This document shows positions 60,496 through 64,000 of a DNA stretch of 64,000 bases, one piece after another; the stretch's first letter is position 1; every line of letters begins with the position of its first letter. Source of the DNA: Auanema rhodensis (Eukaryota > Nematoda > Chromadorea > Rhabditida > Rhabditidae); contig OZ059900.1 in the NCBI GenBank assembly GCA_964057225.1, positions 15,453,638 to 15,517,637 of the forward strand. Direction: 5' to 3'. The position numbers were made by a program, and so were the translations under genes. The notes below the pieces were generated by a model. The model did no database searches. It had not been told where the DNA came from and saw nothing but the letters and a program-made list of their open reading frames with translations.

Positions 60496-63400
60496 CGTGC
60501 CCTCAGAATATGCTAATTTCCTTAATTTTCTAACCCCGGTTTTTTTGTCGTGAAAGTGGAACTAGACGTTGTAGGAACAATTTTGAGCTAGGTTTCATTG
60601 ACATTGCATGAGTTTGAACACATGAAATCGTAAGTCAAAACCTTGTTTACAGCGAAATTTCCAAAAACTGGTTTTCCAGCATAATAAAATATTTCTCATG
60701 GGAAATACTGTGTTTTTGTATTTTTCTAGTGTTCAGCATGTGAAATGCTTCATTTTAGTATGTAACACGCTGAAATTCGTTGCATTTGACGACTCATATG
60801 AACAAAAATCGATTTAATCAATATTAGCCATAAGGGGCGTGCCCTCAGAATATGCTAATTACCTTAATTTTCTAACCCCTGTTTTTTTGTCGTGAAAGTG
60901 GAACTAGACGTTGTAGGAACAATTTTGAGCTAGGTTTCATTGACATTGCATGAGTTTGAACACATGAAATCGTAAGTCAAAACCTTGTTTACAGCGAAAT
61001 TTTCAAAAACTGGTTTTCCAGCATAATAAAATATTTCTCATGGGAAATACTGTGTTTTTGTATTTTTCTAGTGTTCAGCATGTAAAATGCTTCATTTTAG
61101 TATGTAACACGCTGAAATTCGTTGCATTTGACGACTCATATGAACAAAAATCGATTTAATCAATATTAGCCATAAGGGGCGTGCCCTCAGAATATGCTAA
61201 TTACCTTAATTTTCTAACCCCTGTTTTTTTGTCGTGAAAGTGGAACTAGACGTTGTAGGAACAATTTTGAGCTAGGTTTCATTGACATTGCATGAGTTTG
61301 AACACATGAAATCGTAAGTCAAAACCTTGTTTACAGCGAAATTTTCAAAAACTGGTTTTCCAGCATAATAAAATATTTCGCATGGGAAATACTGTGTTTT
61401 TGTATTTTTCTAGTGTTCAGCATGTAAAATGCTTCATTTTAGTATGTAACACGCTGAAATTCGTTGCATTTGACGACTCATATGAACAAAAATCGATTTA
61501 ATCAATATTAGCCATAAGGGGCGTGCCCTCAGAATATGCTAATTTCCTTAATTTTCTAACCCCGGTTTTTTAGTCGTGAAAGTGGAACTAGACGTTGTAG
61601 GAACAATTTTGAGCTAGGTTTCATTGACATTGCATGAGTTTGAACACATGAAATCGTAAGTCAAAACCTTGTTTACAGCGAAATTTCCAAAAACTGGTTT
61701 TCCAGCATAATAAAATATTTCTCATGGGAAATACTGTGTTTTTGTATTTTTCTAGTGTTCAGCATGTAAAATGCTTCATTTTAGTATGTAACACGCTGAA
61801 ATTCGTTGCATTTGACGACTCATATAAACAAAAATCGATTTAATCAATATTAGCCATAAGGGGCGTGCCCTCAGAATATGCTAATTTCCTTAATTTTCTA
61901 ACCCCGGTTTTTTTGTCGTGAAAGTGGAACTAGACGTTGTACGAACAATTTTGAGCTAGGTTTCATTGACTATGCATGAGTTTGAACACATGAAATCGTA
62001 AGTCAAAACCTTGTTTACAGCGAAATTTCCAAAAACTGGTTTTCCAGCATAATAAAATATTTCTCATGGGAAATACTGTGTTTTTGTATTTTTCTAGTGT
62101 TCAGCATGTAAAATGCTTCATTTTAGTATGTAACACGCTGAAATTCGTTGCATTTGACGACTCATATGAACAAAAATCGATTTAATCAATATTAGCCATA
62201 AGGGGCGTGCCCTCAGAATATGCTAATTTCCTTAATTTTCTAACCCCTGTTTTTTTGTCGTGAAAGTGGAACTAGACGTTGTACGAACAATTTTGAGCTA
62301 GGTTTTATTGACATTGCATGAGTTTGAACACATGAAATCGTAAGTCAAAACCTTGTTTACAGCGAAATTTCCAAAAACTGGTTTTCCAGCATAATAAAAT
62401 ATTTCTCATGGGAAATACTGTGTTTTTGTATTTTTCTAGCGTTCAGCATGTAAAATGCTTCATTTTAGTATGTAACACGCTGAATATCGTTGCATTTGAC
62501 GACTCATATGAACAAAAATCGATTTAATCAATATTAGCCATAAGGGGCGTGCCCTCAGAATATGCTAATTTCCTTAATTTTCTAACCCCTGTTTTTTTGT
62601 CGTGAAAGTGGAACTAGACGTTGTAGGAACAATTTTGAGCTAGGTTTCATTGACATTGCATGAGTTTGAACACATGAAATCGTAAGTCAAAACCTTGTTT
62701 ACAGCGAAATTTCCAAAAACTGGTTTTCCAGCATAATAAAATATTTCTCATGGGAAATACTGTGTTTTTGTATTTTTCTAGTGTTCAGCATGTAAAATGC
62801 TTCATTTTAGTATGTAACACGCTGAAATTCGTTGCATTTGACGACTCATATGAACAAAAATCGATTTAATCAATATTAGCCATAAGGGGCGTGCCCTCAG
62901 AATATGCTAATTTCCTTAATTTTCTAACCCCTGTTTTTTTGTCGTGAAAGTGGAACTAGACGTTGTACGAACAATTTTGAGCTAGGTTTCATTGACATTG
63001 CATGAGTTTGAACACATGAAATCGTAAGTCAAAACCTTGTTTACAGCGAAATTTCCAAAAACTGGTTTTCCAGCATAATAAAATATTTCTCATGGGAAAT
63101 ACTGTGTTTTTGTATTTTTCTAGTGTTCAGCATGTAAAATGCTTCATTTTAGTATATAACACGCTGAAATTCGTTGCATTTGACGACTCATATGAACAAA
63201 AATCGATTTAATCAATATTAGCCATAAGGGGCGTGCCCTCAGAATATGCTAATTTCCTTAATTTTCTAACACCTGTTTTTTTGTCGTGAAAGTGGAACTA
63301 GACGTTGTACGAACAATTTTGAGCTAGGTTTCATTGACATTGCATGAGTTTGAACACATGAAATCGTAAGTCAAAACCTTGTTTACAGCGAAATTTCCAA

Positions 63401-63915
63401 AAACTGGTTTTCCAGCATAATAAAATATTTCTCATGGGTATTACTGTGTTTTTGTATTTTTCTAGCGTTCAGCATGTAAAATGCTTCATTTTAGTATGTA
63501 ACACGCTGAAATTCGTTGCATTTGACGACTCATATGAACAAAAATCGATTTAATCAATATTAGCCATAAAGGGCGTGCTCTCAGAATATGCTAATTTCCT
63601 TAATTTTCTAACCCCTGTTTTTTTGTCGTGAAAGTGGAACTAGACGTTGTAGGAACAATTTTGAGCTAGGTTTCATTGACATTGCATGAGTTTGAACACA
63701 TGAAATCGTAAGTCAAAACCTTGTTTACAGCGAAATTTCCAAAAACTGGTTTTCCAGCATAATAAAATATTTCTCATGGGAAATACTGTGTTTTTGTATT
63801 TTTCTAGCGTTCAGCATGTAAAATGCTTCATTTTAGTATGTGACACGCTGAAATTCGTTGCATTTGACGACTCATATGAACAAAAATCGATTTAATCAAT
63901 ATTAGCCATAAGGGG
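60496..63915. repeat. Monomers M178-M187: distant copy of M91-M100
   Basis: All ten monomers repeat M91-M100 in order at an offset of 29,753 bp. I saw these differences: TTTCGCATGGG in M180, GTCGTG in M185 where M98 has GTCATG, CATTTTAG in M185 where M98 has CATTTAAG, and GTGACAC in M187 where M100 has GTAACAC. The last two agree with M112 and M114 of the other copy, so M185-M187 are closer to M112-M114 at those sites. Confidence 0.94.
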
Positions 63916-64000
63916 CGTGCCCTCAGAATATGCTAATTTCCTTAATTTTCTAACACCTGTTTTTTTGTCGTGAAAGTGGAACTAGACGTTGTACGAACAA
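63916..64000. repeat. Partial monomer M188
   Basis: The first 85 bases of a unit, cut by the window edge. It carries AACACCTG, otherwise found only in M99, M113 and M186, and not in M101 or M115 which follow the other copies of the preceding monomer. The duplication with M91-M100 therefore stops at or before this unit. Confidence 0.9.

Larger units (their letters stand above)
1..64000. repeat. 342-bp satellite DNA array, 187 full monomers plus a partial one
   Basis: The entire window is a tandem head-to-tail array. The junction string CGTGCCCTCAG recurs at 1, 343, 685, 1027, 1369 and so on, and the register was followed to the last unit at 63916. The sum 187 x 342 minus 36 (four 9-bp deletions) minus 3 (three 1-bp deletions) gives 63915, matching the start of the final partial unit. 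All monomers run in one direction. Most differ from the consensus by a handful of substitutions. The consensus is 33.9% G+C with 10 CpGs (observed/expected about 1.0). All six reading frames of the consensus contain stops; the longest stop-free stretch is about 63 codons. There is no stretch of non-satellite DNA anywhere, so the window holds no gene, tRNA, rRNA or mobile element. Array ends lie outside the window. The satellite family is not one I recognise. Confidence 0.99.

Noticed and set aside
1-64000. CRISPR array.
   Set aside because: There are no unique spacers: the whole 342-bp unit repeats, which is a satellite and not a short repeat with variable spacers.
1-64000. Tandem rDNA, tRNA or histone gene repeats.
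   Set aside because: The unit is far too short for rDNA or histone clusters, and I saw no rRNA- or tRNA-like conserved segment.
1-64000. Telomeric short repeats such as TTAGG or TTAGGG within or next to the array.
   Set aside because: No run of these motifs occurs; TTAGCC occurs once per monomer only.
1-64000. Transposable element origin with terminal repeats or target-site duplications.
   Set aside because: Units abut directly with no flanking duplications, and no terminal inverted repeat spans the monomer. The dyads are short and internal. An ancient origin from an element cannot be excluded.
1-64000. Assembly artefact producing the long duplications.
   Set aside because: Not fully rejected: near-identical blocks are where assemblers fail. 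However, copies differ by private substitutions and one-monomer indels, and junctions pass through plausible hybrid monomers, which argues for real sequence. Spanning long reads would decide.

Overview
The whole 64,000-base window is one uninterrupted head-to-tail satellite DNA array. The unit is 342 bp and starts here at the G/C-rich junction CGTGCCCTCAG. I could phase it from base 1 to base 64,000: 187 complete monomers (M1 to M187) and the first 85 bases of M188 (63916-64000). All units lie in the same orientation. No unique sequence, transposon, gene, RNA gene or strand switch interrupts them. Only seven monomers deviate in length: four of 333 bp (M40, M47, M54, M64) and three of 341 bp (M50, M68, M166). 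These indels account exactly for the observed monomer coordinates.

Organism. A 64 kb array of near-identical, non-coding monomers points to eukaryotic constitutive heterochromatin (centromeric, pericentromeric or subtelomeric). The consensus monomer is about 34% G+C (57 C, 59 G in 342). It has 10 CpGs against about 9.8 expected, so CpG is not depleted. That fits a genome with little CpG methylation, such as many insects and other invertebrates, better than a typical vertebrate or plant satellite. This is inference only; I do not recognise the satellite and name no species.

Layout. Monomers differ by small sets of diagnostic substitutions, and these reveal nested higher-order structure. 1-8208: an old-looking variant group containing a 5-monomer (1,710 bp) higher-order repeat in three copies, flanked by a 19-monomer-offset duplication (1-1930 and 6499-8428). 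8209-11970: mixed and hybrid monomers. 11971-24244: blocks carrying the 333-bp deletion monomers, duplicated several times. 24245-32452: variants with CCCGTG or CCCCGG plus GTAGGAAC. 32453-44080: a mosaic of 7-, 6- and 4-monomer duplications. 44081-57075: more homogeneous monomers with small local amplifications of 3, 2 and 1 monomers. 57076-60495: a second, unrelated 1,710-bp 5-mer in tandem. 60366-63915: a near-identical copy of 30613-34162, displaced by 29,753 bp.

The pattern fits repeated unequal exchange, replication slippage or template switching on a monomer-register ladder, with chimeric monomers at breakpoints. Each monomer also holds several short dyads, including an 18-bp palindrome that is perfect in M1, M19 and M20, and a weak match to the 5' half of the CENP-B box. 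No protein-based system is present. What merits a second look is the array's evolutionary architecture and the candidate functional motifs in the monomer.

Monomer positions below are numbered 1-342 from the C of CGTGCC and equal window coordinates in M1.
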